Under the pieces are notes generated by a model that was not told where the DNA came from, did no database searches, and saw only the letters and a program-made list of their open reading frames with translations. A stretch of DNA of 64,000 bases from Streptomyces griseomycini (GTDB taxonomy: Bacteria; Actinomycetota; Actinomycetes; Streptomycetales; Streptomycetaceae): contig NZ_JACHJI010000003.1 in NCBI RefSeq assembly GCF_014203535.1, forward strand, positions 103,707-167,706. The letters run 5' to 3'. Below, piece by piece: positions 55,218 through 63,870 of this stretch (position 1 is its first letter; the number at the start of each line of letters is the position of its first letter). The position numbers and the translations under genes were made by a program.

Positions 55218-56642
55218 GTGACCTCGACGCAGCCTCCCCCGTACCCACCGCCCGAACCACCCCGCGGCTCCGGCGCCGGAAGCGGCGGCGGCCACGGAGG
55301 TGGCGGCGGGGGCGGGCACGGAGGTGGCTCCGGGGGCGGGCACGGCCACTCGCACGGACACAGTCACGGCCCGGCGGCCCCCGTCTCCCAGCACCTGCGC
55401 AAGATCATCGCGGCGATCCTGATTCCGTTCGCCGCGGCGGTACTGATCGGCCTCGCCGTGCTGTGGCCGGGCGGCGCCCCGGGGCACGAGCGCACGGGCG
55501 TCGGTTTCGACCGGCAGACGCAGCACGCCACGGTCACCGAGGTGGTCGAGGTGAGCTGCCAGTCCGTCAACGCCTCCGGGAGCGTCCCGACCGGCGACAC
55601 CTCCACCGCCGAGGGCTCCTCCGCCCAGCAACAGGCGGAGGGCACCTGCAAGAAGGCGACCATCCGGGTCGACACCGGCAAGGACGAGGGCCGTACGTTC
55701 ACCGAGATCGTGCAGCCGGACCAGTCACGGCAGTTGAGCGAGGGCCAGGAGGTCATCGTCGCCTACGAGCCCTCCGCACCGGAGGACCTGCAGTACTCGG
55801 TCACCGACGTGAACCGGCGCGTTCCCCTGGCCCTGCTCGCCGGTGTCTTCGCGCTCGCCGTCGTGGCCGTGGGGCGGCTGCGCGGCGTGATGGCGCTGGT
55901 CTCGTTGGCGATCAGTTTCCTGGTGCTGAACTTCTTCATCCTGCCCGCGATCCTGCAGGGCTCGAACCCGCTCATCGTGGCGGTGGTGGGGGCCAGCGCG
56001 ATCATGCTGGTCGCGCTCTACCTGTGCCACGGGCTGTCGGCGCGTACGTCGGTGGCGGTGCTCGGCACGCTGATCTCCCTGCTGCTGATCGGCGTCCTCG
56101 GTTCGGTGTTCATCGGCTGGGCCGCGCTGACCGGCAACACGGACGACAACACCGGTCTGATCCACGGGCTGTACCCGGAGATCGACATGAGCGGTCTGCT
56201 GCTGGCCGGTGTCATCATCGGGTCGCTCGGTGTCCTCGACGACGTGACGGTGACACAGACCTCGGCGGTCTGGGAACTGCACGAGGCCAACCCGTCGATG
56301 GGCTGGCGCGGGCTGTACCGCGCGGGCATCCGCATCGGCCGCGACCACATCGCGTCCGTGGTCAACACGCTCGTCCTCGCCTACGCCGGCGCCGCGTTGC
56401 CGCTGCTGCTGCTGTTCTCCATCGCGCAGAGCAGCGTGGGGACGGTCGCGAACAGCGAGCTGGTCGCGGAGGAGATCGTGCGGACCCTGATCGGTTCGAT
56501 CGGCCTGGTCGCCTCGGTGCCGGTCACCACGGCCCTGGCCGCCCTGGTGGTCTCGGCCGACCGGCCGGCGGTTCAGGCAGCGGCACAGGAAACCCGACCG
56601 GTTCCGGCACGCGGCGGGAGGGGCAGGCGCCGCAAGCGCTGA
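55218..56642 (+). CDS. YibE/F family membrane protein with His/Gly-rich N-terminus
   Basis: 474 aa. The N-terminal ~55 residues are Gly/His-rich (GHGHSHGHSHGP), a probable metal-binding tail. One helix (~60-85) anchors an extracellular domain (~90-195) with two Cys, then about seven helices of the YibE/F fold (LLAGVFALAVVAVGRLRGV, GVIIGSLGVLDDVTVTQTSAVWEL). The family is linked to export or membrane functions but is unassigned; the His tail hints at divalent metal. Start GTG at 55218, divergent from thiC. Confidence 0.83.
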   Translation: MTSTQPPPYPPPEPPRGSGAGSGGGHGGGGGGGHGGGSGGGHGHSHGHSHGPAAPVSQHLRKIIAAILIPFAAAVLIGLAVLWPGGAPGHERTGVGFDRQTQHATVTEVVEVSCQSVNASGSVPTGDTSTAEGSSAQQQAEGTCKKATIRVDTGKDEGRTFTEIVQPDQSRQLSEGQEVIVAYEPSAPEDLQYSVTDVNRRVPLALLAGVFALAVVAVGRLRGVMALVSLAISFLVLNFFILPAILQGSNPLIVAVVGASAIMLVALYLCHGLSARTSVAVLGTLISLLLIGVLGSVFIGWAALTGNTDDNTGLIHGLYPEIDMSGLLLAGVIIGSLGVLDDVTVTQTSAVWELHEANPSMGWRGLYRAGIRIGRDHIASVVNTLVLAYAGAALPLLLLFSIAQSSVGTVANSELVAEEIVRTLIGSIGLVASVPVTTALAALVVSADRPAVQAAAQETRPVPARGGRGRRRKR

Positions 56643-56721
56643 CGCCGGCCGTCCGACGACGTGACCGGCTTCATCGGGGGCCGGCTCCACGGAAGCGTTC
56701 CTGCGGAGCGCGACGGAACAC

Positions 56722-56768
56722 GGTGAAGCGTTCCGCCCACTGCCACCCGACCGGCGTAACGCTTCACC
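56722..56768. terminator. Bidirectional hairpin between yibE/F and ssgA
   Basis: GGTGAAGCGTT and its complement form an 11-bp perfect stem with a 25-nt loop. The right arm overlaps the ssgA stop codon (56764-56766). Confidence 0.55.
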
Positions 56769-57198
56769 CGGCGCCCTGCTCCGCCAGGATCCGGTCGAGC
56801 GCGTCGTCGAGGTGGGCGTCGAAGTCGGCGAGCGCCCCCTCCTGGCCCAGCGGCACCAGCTTGTCGGTGCGGTCGAGGAACGCCACGAGCGGTGCGGTCG
56901 ACGAACGGAACAGGGCCTGGTCGCTGCCGACCTGAAGCCTGATCAGCACCTCGCCCAGCGTCTCCGGATCGACCGGTGCGACGCGCACGTCGCCCTCGCC
57001 GCACGGCCGGCCGACGCCGTCGATCAGCAGCTCCCGGCCGAACGCCCAGGTCACGGGGGCGTCCCCGGGCAAGTGGAAGGTCAGTCGCACGGCGTAGGGA
57101 TCACAGGTGTCGTAGCGCAGCTCCACCGGGATGCGGAAGGACAGCTCCTCCGACACGAGAAAGCTCATCATGACCTCTGCCTGTACGGATTCGCGCAT
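56764..57198 (-). CDS. ssgA: Sporulation/morphogenesis protein SsgA
   Basis: 144 aa. Member of the SsgA-like (SALP) family, unique to sporulating actinomycetes. It begins MRESVQAEVMMSFLVSEELSFRIPVELRYD and has DAPVTWAFGRELLIDG and FLDRTDKLVPLGQE, strongly like S. coelicolor SsgA. SsgA localises to septation and branching sites and activates sporulation-specific division. The gene follows an IclR-type gene on the same strand, the ssgR-ssgA arrangement known from S. coelicolor. Confidence 0.95.
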   Translation of the reverse strand: MRESVQAEVMMSFLVSEELSFRIPVELRYDTCDPYAVRLTFHLPGDAPVTWAFGRELLIDGVGRPCGEGDVRVAPVDPETLGEVLIRLQVGSDQALFRSSTAPLVAFLDRTDKLVPLGQEGALADFDAHLDDALDRILAEQGAG

Positions 57199-57296
57199 CG
57201 CCTACCCCGTCATTCGCCGCGGACTGGCCGGGCATGGACCCTGACACCTGGTGGAATCTTGCTGAACGTACACATCAGATCACAAGGAGTGAGTTT

Positions 57297-58127
57297 TCAG
57301 ATACTGATAGAGAGCGTCAACGACCCCGCCAGGCGCCCCATCTCGGCCTGCAGTCTCCGTGCCGCGGGGAGTAGCCGGTCGACCTGGTGTACGGGCAGGG
57401 AGATGGCCACCGTCGCGGCCGTGGTGCCGACGGTGACCGGGATCGCCGCACAGACCGTGCCCAGGGCGTACTCCTGGCGCTCGATCACCGGCTCCGTGCG
57501 CCGCGTCCCCTCCAGGCGCCTCAGCAGGCTCTGCGCGTCGCGCACGGTGTACGGCGTGACGGAGTGCACGGGGTAGCGGTCGAGGTGGTCGCGGCGGGCC
57601 TCCTCGTCGAGCTGGGAGAGCAGACACTGCCCGACCGCGTGCGCGTGGCCGGTCTCGCGGAAGTCGGCCCACTCCTGTACCGCGGGATTGACGGGGGCGT
57701 CGGAGGCGCACACGACGTCGATCTCGCCCTCCCGGTACACGGCGTAGTAGACGGGCGCGCCGATCGCGTCGCGCCAGCGGGCCAGCATGCCGACGACCGT
57801 GCTGCGACGTTTCTGCTGTGCTCCACTGCCGGCCAGCCGCTCGGTCGCCTCACCGAGGAAGAACAGCCCCTTGTCACGGCGTAGGTAGCCCTCGTGCACG
57901 AGGGTGCGCAACAGGTGGTACGTGGTGGGAAGCGCCAGTCCGGCCTCGCGGGCCAGTTGCTTGGCGGGGGCGCCGTACGGGTGCCCGGCGACGGTCTCCA
58001 GCAGGCGCATGGCCCGCTGCACGGAGCCGATGAGGGTGGTGGGCGCCGGTGCGGAGGACGCCGACCCGCGGGGCTGCGGGGGGACGGCAGCAGTCAGGTG
58101 TGCAGGGGCGGTGCCAGTCGTGGCCAA
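57297..58127 (-). CDS. ssgR: IclR-family regulator SsgR
   Basis: 276 aa. Helix-turn-helix at ~30-95 (SVQRAMRLLETVAGHPYGAPAKQLAREAGLALPTTYHLLRTLVHEGYL), and an IclR effector domain ~110-275 with SGAQQKRRSTVVGML and QCLLSQLDEEARRDHL. In S. coelicolor SsgR is the activator of ssgA, which is the next gene here (98 bp downstream). The N-terminal ~30 residues are an Ala/Pro-rich extension. Start ATG at 58127. Confidence 0.93.
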   Translation of the reverse strand: MATTGTAPAHLTAAVPPQPRGSASSAPAPTTLIGSVQRAMRLLETVAGHPYGAPAKQLAREAGLALPTTYHLLRTLVHEGYLRRDKGLFFLGEATERLAGSGAQQKRRSTVVGMLARWRDAIGAPVYYAVYREGEIDVVCASDAPVNPAVQEWADFRETGHAHAVGQCLLSQLDEEARRDHLDRYPVHSVTPYTVRDAQSLLRRLEGTRRTEPVIERQEYALGTVCAAIPVTVGTTAATVAISLPVHQVDRLLPAARRLQAEMGRLAGSLTLSISI

Positions 58128-58277
58128 GGGTCACTCCCGAAACGCGAGGGGGCAGCCCGTGCGGGGGAACACGGGTGGGGGTCGCCGCTCGCGGGGATCG
58201 TCCCCGCGTCGAGTTCCGGACTCTAACCGGCTGTCACCGCACGCAGACGGCCCGCCGGAGAAACTTCCCCCGCCCGA

Positions 58278-58315
58278 GGGAACCGGTGATTCCCATTACC
58301 GCCTCACCGGTCCCC
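58278..58315 (-). terminator. Terminator of the DUF5326 gene
   Basis: GGGAACCGGTGA and TCACCGGTCCCC pair (8-bp perfect core plus GGG/CCC) around a 14-nt loop, 7 nt after the stop codon at 58322. Confidence 0.7.
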
Positions 58316-58321
58316 CTGGCT

Positions 58322-58534
58322 TCACCAGTCGTTGCGCGAAGAGGAACTCGACGTGAACTTCCGTACGACGTAGATCAGTCCGCCGACCAGGGCCACGAAG
58401 ACCAGCACCTTGAAGAGCAGCCCGATCACGAAGCCGACCACGTTCGCTATCAGTCCGCCGAACACGACCAGGGCGATGACCGGCACCGCGATCCACTTCA
58501 CCCACCACGGCAGTCCCGTGAAGATCTCTCGCAT
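58322..58534 (-). CDS. Small two-helix membrane protein (DUF5326 family)
   Basis: 70 aa. It starts MREIFTGLPWWVKWIAVP, followed by two hydrophobic stretches with GLIANVVGFVIGLLFKVLVFVALVGGLIYVV, then a Ser-rich basic tail. This matches a small conserved Streptomyces family of unknown role. The ATG at 58534 fits that N-terminus better than the upstream ATG. It lies 150 bp downstream of the cupin gene on the same strand. Confidence 0.8.
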   Translation of the reverse strand: MREIFTGLPWWVKWIAVPVIALVVFGGLIANVVGFVIGLLFKVLVFVALVGGLIYVVRKFTSSSSSRNDW

Positions 58535-58684
58535 CGCCTCGTCCTCTACCTCTCCGCCCGTCGAGTGCCGGGTCGCGTCGATGATGTCCTGCACTCGATG
58601 CTAGGGCCGGGGGGTGGTCCGGCGGGGGCCTCGCACCCCTTGTCCTCCCCTGACCCGTCCCCTAGGGAACCCCGGGGCCACGGC

Positions 58685-59002
58685 TCAGCTCTCCGGGGGA
58701 GAGAACACCACCAGGACCCGCAGGTCCTCGCTGATGTGGTGGAACTTGTGCGGCACGCCGGCCGGTACGTACACGACGCTGCCGCGTGCCACCTGGGTGG
58801 TCTCCACACCGACGGTGATCGCCGCCCGGCCGCTGACGACGAAGTACACCTCGTCCTGGTGGTGCGGCTGCTGCGGGTCCTGCTCACCCGCGTTCAGCGC
58901 GTAGAGGCCGACCGACATGTTCCGCTCCCGCAGGAACTGGAGGTACGCACCGTCGTTGGCGGCGCGCTCCGCCTCCAGTTCGTCCAGCCGGAATGCCTTC
59001 AT
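58685..59002 (-). CDS. Small cupin-fold protein
   Basis: 105 aa single-domain cupin. Metal-binding motif 1 is QQPHHQDEVYFVVSGRAAI (H-x-H-type with Glu) and motif 2 is VPAGVPHKFHHIS. Possibly a metal-dependent enzyme or sensor for a small molecule; the substrate is unknown. Start ATG at 59002. It is divergent from the membrane protein at 59064. Confidence 0.82.
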   Translation of the reverse strand: MKAFRLDELEAERAANDGAYLQFLRERNMSVGLYALNAGEQDPQQPHHQDEVYFVVSGRAAITVGVETTQVARGSVVYVPAGVPHKFHHISEDLRVLVVFSPPES

Positions 59003-59063
59003 CGCCTCGTCCCGCCCCCTGGCTCACTGCTCACGCCCGATCCTGTCTGCCACGATCAGACAC

Positions 59064-59441
59064 ATGAAGAATTTCCTAGTCAAGACGATCGCCAACGCGG
59101 GCGCCCTCGCGGTCGCGGTGTGGCTGCTCGACAAGATCACCCTGACAGGTGACAGCACGGGCAAGGAGATCGGCACCCTGATACTGGTCGCTCTGCTCTT
59201 CGGCCTGGTGAACTTCCTGGTCAAGCCGATCGTGAACCTCCTGAGCCTGCCCCTGCTCGTCCTGACGCTCGGCCTGTTCACCCTCGTGGTGAACGCGTTG
59301 ATGCTGTTGCTGACCTCCTGGCTCGCCGACCAGCTCGACCTGAGCTTCCACGTGGAGGGCTTCTGGACGGCCGTACTGGGCGGTCTGATCGTCTCGGTCG
59401 TCTCCTGGGCGCTCAACGTCGTCCTGCCCGACGGGGACTGA
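59064..59441 (+). CDS. Phage-holin-IV-like small membrane protein
   Basis: 125 aa with four membrane helices: IANAGALAVAVWLLDKI, LILVALLFGLVNFLVKPIVNLL, LLVLTLGLFTLVVNALMLLL and a last one near VLGGLIVSVVSWALNVVL. NFLVKPIVNLLSLPL is the hallmark of the widespread holin-4-superfamily/YvlD group, which are housekeeping rather than phage genes here. It ends 5 nt before the tyrosine phosphatase gene, so both are co-transcribed. Confidence 0.85.
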   Translation: MKNFLVKTIANAGALAVAVWLLDKITLTGDSTGKEIGTLILVALLFGLVNFLVKPIVNLLSLPLLVLTLGLFTLVVNALMLLLTSWLADQLDLSFHVEGFWTAVLGGLIVSVVSWALNVVLPDGD

Positions 59442-59446
59442 GCGCG

Positions 59447-59938
59447 ATGACCTACCGCGTCTGCTTCGTCTGCACCGGCAACATCTGCCGCTCCCCGATG
59501 GCCGAGTCCGTCTTCCGGGCGCGCGTGGCCGAGGCCGGTCTGGACGGCCTGGTCGAGGTCGACAGCGCCGGCACCGGGGGCTGGCACGAGGGCGACGGCG
59601 CCGACCCCCGCACGGTGGCCGTCCTGCGGGAGAACGGCTACGGCACCGGCCACACGGCCCGGCAGTTCGCCCCGTCCTGGTTCGCCCGCCTCGATCTCGT
59701 CATCGCGCTCGATTCCGGCCATCTCGCGGCGCTGCGCCGCCTGGCCCCCACGGAGCGGGACGCGGACAAGGTGCGCCTGCTGCGTTCCTACGATCCCGCC
59801 GCCGGCGACGATCTCGACGTACCGGACCCTTACTACGGGGGCGCGGACGGCTTCGACGCGTGTCTTGAGATGGTGGAGGCGGCGAGCACCGGTCTGCTCG
59901 CCGCGGTACGCGAGCAGCTGGAAGGACGAGCGGCATGA
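59447..59938 (+). CDS. ptpA: Low-molecular-weight protein tyrosine phosphatase
   Basis: 163 aa. The catalytic P-loop VCTGNICRS (C-x5-R-S) is at residues ~8-16, and the general-acid Asp is in VPDPYYGGADGF near residue 127. Dephosphorylates phosphotyrosine proteins; S. coelicolor PtpA affects antibiotic production. The gene overlaps the next one by 4 nt (ATGA), so they are coupled. Confidence 0.92.
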   Translation: MTYRVCFVCTGNICRSPMAESVFRARVAEAGLDGLVEVDSAGTGGWHEGDGADPRTVAVLRENGYGTGHTARQFAPSWFARLDLVIALDSGHLAALRRLAPTERDADKVRLLRSYDPAAGDDLDVPDPYYGGADGFDACLEMVEAASTGLLAAVREQLEGRAA

Positions 59939-61176
59939 ACGATTCGGCGACAGAAGGCGGCCCCGGGGCCGCCGCGGACGGCTCCTCCTCCGGCGCCGCC
60001 ACGGGCGCGGCGGGTCCCCTTCCCGGGCCCGGTGCGCAGCCGGGGCTCCCGGACGGTGCGGGTGACGGCACCCGCGCGGTGCGGGCAGGGCTGCCCGAGC
60101 CGGTCAAGCACGAGCCGACCCTGCCCGGGCCCGTGTTCGCCGCCCACTTCCACCTGCCGGGCGACCCCACCGGCCCGTACACCTACGGCCGGGACGAGAA
60201 CCCGACCTGGACGCTGCTGGAGCGGGCCGTCGCCGAGCTGGAGGCACCCGGGCAGGAGGGGGTCGAGGCCCTGGTGTTCGCCTCCGGCATGGCCGCGATC
60301 TCCTCGGTGCTCTTCTCCCAGCTCCGCGCCGGGGACGCCGTCGTCCTGCCGAACGACGGCTATCAGGCGCTGCCTCTCGTACGCGCCCAGCTGGAGACGT
60401 ACGGCATCGAGGTGCGCACCGCGCCGACGGGCGGCGACGCCCAGCTGGAGGTCCTCGACGGCGCGAAGCTGCTGTGGATCGAGACGCCGTCGAACCCCGG
60501 GCTGGACGTGTGCGACGTGCGGCGGCTCGCCGAGGCGGCACACGCGCGGGGTGCCCTGGTCGCCGTCGACAACACCCTGGCGACGCCGCTCGGCCAGCGC
60601 CCGCTGGAGCTCGGTGCCGACTTCGCGGTGGCCAGCGGCACCAAGCAGCTCACCGGGCACGGGGACGTCCTCCTGGGATACGTCACCGGCCGCGACGCCG
60701 AGACCATGGCCGCCGTCCGCCGCTGGCGCAAGATCGTCGGTGCCATCCCCGGGCCCATGGAGGCCTGGCTGGCGCACCGCTCCATCGCCACGCTCCAGCT
60801 GCGGGTCGACCGGCAGGACGCCACCGCCCTGGCACTCGCCCAGGCGCTGCGGGAGCGGCCCGAGGTGACGGGGCTCCGCTATCCGGGACTGCCGGACGAT
60901 CCCTCGCACGAGATCGCCTCGCAGCAGATGCGGCGCTACGGGTGCGTGGTGTCCTTCACCCTGCCCACGCGCGCGCGTGCCGACCGTTTCCTCGACCGGC
61001 TGCGGCTCGTGGACGACGCGACGAGCTTCGGCGGTGTGCGCTCCACCGCGGAGCGGCGCGGCCGGTGGGGCGGGGACGCGGTGCCGGAGGGCTTCATCCG
61101 CTTCTCCGTGGGCGCCGAGGATCCCGGGGACCTGGTGGCGGACGTGCTGCGCGCACTGGACGAATCCGCCGTCTGA
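59935..61176 (+). CDS. Cystathionine gamma-lyase/synthase family PLP enzyme
   Basis: 413 aa. A low-complexity Gly/Ala/Pro N-terminus of ~45 residues precedes the Cys/Met metabolism PLP fold. YGRDENPTWTLLE, ALVFASGMAAIS and WIETPSNPGLDVCDV are followed by the PLP Lys in SGTKQLTGHGDVLLG near residue 236. C-terminal SFGGVRSTAERRGRWG binds the substrate carboxylate. It may act on cystathionine or a related sulfur amino acid; the direction is not decided by sequence. ATGA overlap with ptpA. Confidence 0.88.
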   Translation: MNDSATEGGPGAAADGSSSGAATGAAGPLPGPGAQPGLPDGAGDGTRAVRAGLPEPVKHEPTLPGPVFAAHFHLPGDPTGPYTYGRDENPTWTLLERAVAELEAPGQEGVEALVFASGMAAISSVLFSQLRAGDAVVLPNDGYQALPLVRAQLETYGIEVRTAPTGGDAQLEVLDGAKLLWIETPSNPGLDVCDVRRLAEAAHARGALVAVDNTLATPLGQRPLELGADFAVASGTKQLTGHGDVLLGYVTGRDAETMAAVRRWRKIVGAIPGPMEAWLAHRSIATLQLRVDRQDATALALAQALRERPEVTGLRYPGLPDDPSHEIASQQMRRYGCVVSFTLPTRARADRFLDRLRLVDDATSFGGVRSTAERRGRWGGDAVPEGFIRFSVGAEDPGDLVADVLRALDESAV

Positions 61177-61220
61177 CCTCCTGCGTCGTCGGTCCGGCAG
61201 GCGCCCCGTCCACCATGACG

Positions 61221-61257
61221 GACGGTCCGAGCCTCCCCCCTCGTGGCTCGGACCGTC
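61221..61257 (+). terminator. Terminator of the ptpA-lyase operon
   Basis: GACGGTCCGAGCC and its complement form a 13-bp perfect stem with an 11-nt loop, 45 nt after the stop codon. Confidence 0.9.
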
Positions 61258-61405
61258 CTCGGTTCCGCGCGCGAAGAACCGCGCGAACCAGGCTAGTTGA
61301 CTCAGTGTCAGTGTCCAATCACAGTAGCGACAGCGGCCTATCGACTTATTTATAGTTGGGCCCGTCCTGGGTCGGCAGCGGGGATCGACAAGGGGAGGAC
61401 ATGCG

Positions 61406-62311
61406 GTGGATCTGGCCTTGCTGCGGACCTTCGTGACCGTGCACCGGGCCGGCTCCTTCACGCGCGCCGCCGCCCTGCTCGGCCTGTCCCAGCCGGCCGT
61501 CACCTCCCAGATACGGACGCTGGAGCGCCAGCTGGGGCGGCCCTTGTTCCTGCGGCAGGCCCGCGGCGTGACGCCGACGACCATCGGGGACGAGCTCGCG
61601 CACAAGGCGGCACCGCACCTCGACGCGCTCGTGGAGATAGCCGAGGCCGGCCTCGAGGAGGACTCCTCGTTACGCACCCTCCATCTCGCCGGTCCCCCGG
61701 AGTTCACCGCCGAACGGGCGCTGCCCGCGCTCACGGAGCTGACCGGCGAGGACGGTCAGGGCTTCGCCCTGCGGGCCTCCTTCGGCACCGCCGAGGAGAC
61801 CCTGGAGGGGCTGGCCGCCGGGCATCACGATCTGGCCATCAGCACGGTCCGGCCCCGCGGCGCGCTGCTCTCGGCGACCGCGCTCTGCGACGAGGAGCAC
61901 GTGCTGGTCGCCACTCCGCGCTGGGCCGAGCGGATCGGCTCCGGCACGGTCCGCCGCACCGGAGCGTCCGCCCTGGAGCAGGCGCCGGTGATCGAGGTGC
62001 ACGAGTCGCTGCCGTTCGTCTCGCGCTACTGGGCCTCGGTGTTCGACTCCCGTCCCGTCACCCCGGGAACCGTGATCGTCCCGGATCTACGCGCGGTGCT
62101 GGCCTGCGCCGTGGCAGGTGCGGGACTGGCGGTGCTGCCCCGCTACCTGTGCGCGGCGGCGCTCGAGCGGGGAGATGTGATCACCCTGCACGAACCGACG
62201 GTGCCCCCGTTGCGGACGTACTTCCTGGTGGTCCGCACCGGCACGCTGGCGATGCCGCACATCGCCCGCGCATACGAGCGGTTGCAGCAGGCGGCCACCG
62301 ACTGGTGCTGA
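61406..62311 (+). CDS. LysR-family transcriptional regulator, contains a TTA codon
   Basis: 301 aa. LysR helix-turn-helix at 1-60 (VDLALLRTFVTVHRAGSFTRAAALLGLSQPAVTSQIRTLE), followed by a type 2 periplasmic-binding sensor domain. Codon 89 (61670-61672) is TTA, so translation should need bldA tRNA. No divergent target gene is present; the nearest neighbour is the lyase operon. Start GTG at 61406 with GGAGG upstream. The leader is AT-rich (CTTATTTATAG near 61343), unusual for this genome. Confidence 0.9.
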   Translation: MDLALLRTFVTVHRAGSFTRAAALLGLSQPAVTSQIRTLERQLGRPLFLRQARGVTPTTIGDELAHKAAPHLDALVEIAEAGLEEDSSLRTLHLAGPPEFTAERALPALTELTGEDGQGFALRASFGTAEETLEGLAAGHHDLAISTVRPRGALLSATALCDEEHVLVATPRWAERIGSGTVRRTGASALEQAPVIEVHESLPFVSRYWASVFDSRPVTPGTVIVPDLRAVLACAVAGAGLAVLPRYLCAAALERGDVITLHEPTVPPLRTYFLVVRTGTLAMPHIARAYERLQQAATDWC

Positions 62312-62363
62312 CCCTTCGAACGGACCGGCCGCTCCGGGGACCCGGCCGGTGACGTCGTGCGAT

Positions 62364-62377
62364 GTTTCACGTGGAAC
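62364..62377. promoter_or_regulatory. Near-perfect parS site
   Basis: GTTTCACGTGGAAC differs from the parS core at one base (G for A at position 11). It lies 22 bp upstream of the Nudix gene start. Confidence 0.7.
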
Positions 62378-62398
62378 CAGCCGGGCCACATTTCCCCC

Positions 62399-62881
62399 AT
62401 GACCGTCCGACCCGTGGTCAAGCGCACCGCCCGTGCCGTTCTGCTGGACGGTGACGACCTGATCCTGATCAAGCGCACCAAGCCCGGCGTGGATCCCTAC
62501 TGGCTCACTCCCGGCGGCGGGGTCGAGCCGGGGGACCCGACCGTCGTCGACGCCCTGCACCGAGAGGTGCACGAGGAGCTCGGTGCCAAGATCACCGATG
62601 TGGTGCCCTGCTTCGTCGACACCGTGGAGCACGTCGGCGAGGACGGCGGCGCCACCGGTGTGAAGGTGCAGCACTTCTTCGTGTGCCGCCTGGAGTCCAT
62701 GGACCCGTCCCTACGGCACGGCCCGGAGGTCGACGATCCCATCGGCGAATACGAGATCGTCCGTGTGCCGTTCACCCGCGTCGGCATCGCCTCGGTCCAC
62801 CTCGTACCGCTCTCGCTACGGCACTACCTGGACGGCAACATCGAGGGTGTGCGCGCGATGCACGCCCCCGACCTCGGCTGA
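62399..62881 (+). CDS. Nudix hydrolase
   Basis: 160 aa. The Nudix box GGGVEPGDPTVVDALHREVHEELG (G-x5-E-x7-R-E-x-x-E-E-x-G pattern, one spacing variant) is at residues ~41-64. Removes pyrophosphate from nucleoside diphosphate derivatives; the substrate is unknown. Start ATG at 62399. A parS-like site lies in its leader. Confidence 0.88.
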   Translation: MTVRPVVKRTARAVLLDGDDLILIKRTKPGVDPYWLTPGGGVEPGDPTVVDALHREVHEELGAKITDVVPCFVDTVEHVGEDGGATGVKVQHFFVCRLESMDPSLRHGPEVDDPIGEYEIVRVPFTRVGIASVHLVPLSLRHYLDGNIEGVRAMHAPDLG

Positions 62882-62991
62882 CGTACGGCCGGTCACGCGA
62901 CCTGTGCCGTCGGCCGCCGCATGGCCGAAAGCGGGCCGATTCTCCGGAAACAGGTGGACGCCGGCCCCCCCGGTCGGACAGCCTGACCTGC

Positions 62992-63858
62992 GTGTCGACA
63001 CCTTCCCTCGCCTCTCTGCCCGTCCGCCGTCTGACGCTCCGCGATCTCACCGCCTGCGCCGACTTGTCCGAGGACCGGGGGTGGCCACGGGAGGAGCACA
63101 AGTGGGGGCTCCTCCTCTCGGCCGGGAAGGGCTACGGCATCGACGACCCCGACGGTGGCCTGGTGACCGCCTGCGTCGTCACCGAGTACGGACCGCAGGA
63201 GCGTCCCACCCTGGGAGCCGTCGGCATGGTGCTGGTCGCCGAACGGCATGCTCGCCAGGGCGTGGGACGCCGGCTGATGCGCCACGTCGTCTCCTCGATG
63301 GGCACCACGCCGCTCACCCTGCACGCGACCCCCTACGGCCGCCCCCTCTACGAGGAACTGGGCTTCAAGGTCACCGGCCGGGCGGAGATGCTGCGAGGTC
63401 GCTTCGTCCCCGCGGGGGAACGGCACGAGGCCGCCACCCGTGCCGCGACCGCCGAGGACCTCCCCGCGATCCTCCGCCTGGACGAGGAGGTGTTCGGGGC
63501 CGACCGCACCCACATCATCGCCCGTCTGCCCGCCTTCGCCGACCAGTTGCGGGTCGCCGAGGAGGACGGGCGGCTCATCGGATACGCGGCCGCCTGGCCC
63601 AACATGGACACCCATGTCGTCGGCCCGCTGATCGCCCGCGACACCCCGACGGCGCGGGCGCTCCTCGCTTCCCTCGCCGCCCGCACGGACCGGCCGCTGC
63701 GCACCGACATCGACGTGCGGCACGAGGAGCTGCTGGGCTGGGCGAAGGAGCACGGGCTGGCGTCCGTCGCGTTCAACGCCGTCATGACGTACGGGATCAC
63801 GGAACTGCCCGGAGACTGGGCCCGCCGGTTCGCCCCGGTGACGGTCGCGGCGGGCTGA
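62992..63858 (+). CDS. Tandem GNAT acetyltransferase
   Basis: 288 aa. The N-terminal GNAT domain has the acetyl-CoA loop VLVAERHARQGVGRRLMRHV (R/Q-x-x-G-x-G/A). The C-terminal half (~140-288) is a second, degenerate GNAT lobe (AATAEDLPAILRLDEEVFGADRTHII). The pattern is common in actinobacterial N-acetyltransferases of unknown substrate. Start GTG at 62992. Confidence 0.87.
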   Translation: MSTPSLASLPVRRLTLRDLTACADLSEDRGWPREEHKWGLLLSAGKGYGIDDPDGGLVTACVVTEYGPQERPTLGAVGMVLVAERHARQGVGRRLMRHVVSSMGTTPLTLHATPYGRPLYEELGFKVTGRAEMLRGRFVPAGERHEAATRAATAEDLPAILRLDEEVFGADRTHIIARLPAFADQLRVAEEDGRLIGYAAAWPNMDTHVVGPLIARDTPTARALLASLAARTDRPLRTDIDVRHEELLGWAKEHGLASVAFNAVMTYGITELPGDWARRFAPVTVAAG

Positions 63859-63870
63859 CCCCGTCCGCCG

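Noticed and set aside
59064..59441. Prophage holin
   Set aside because: The NFLVKPIVNLL family is a common chromosomal membrane family, and no other phage gene is near.
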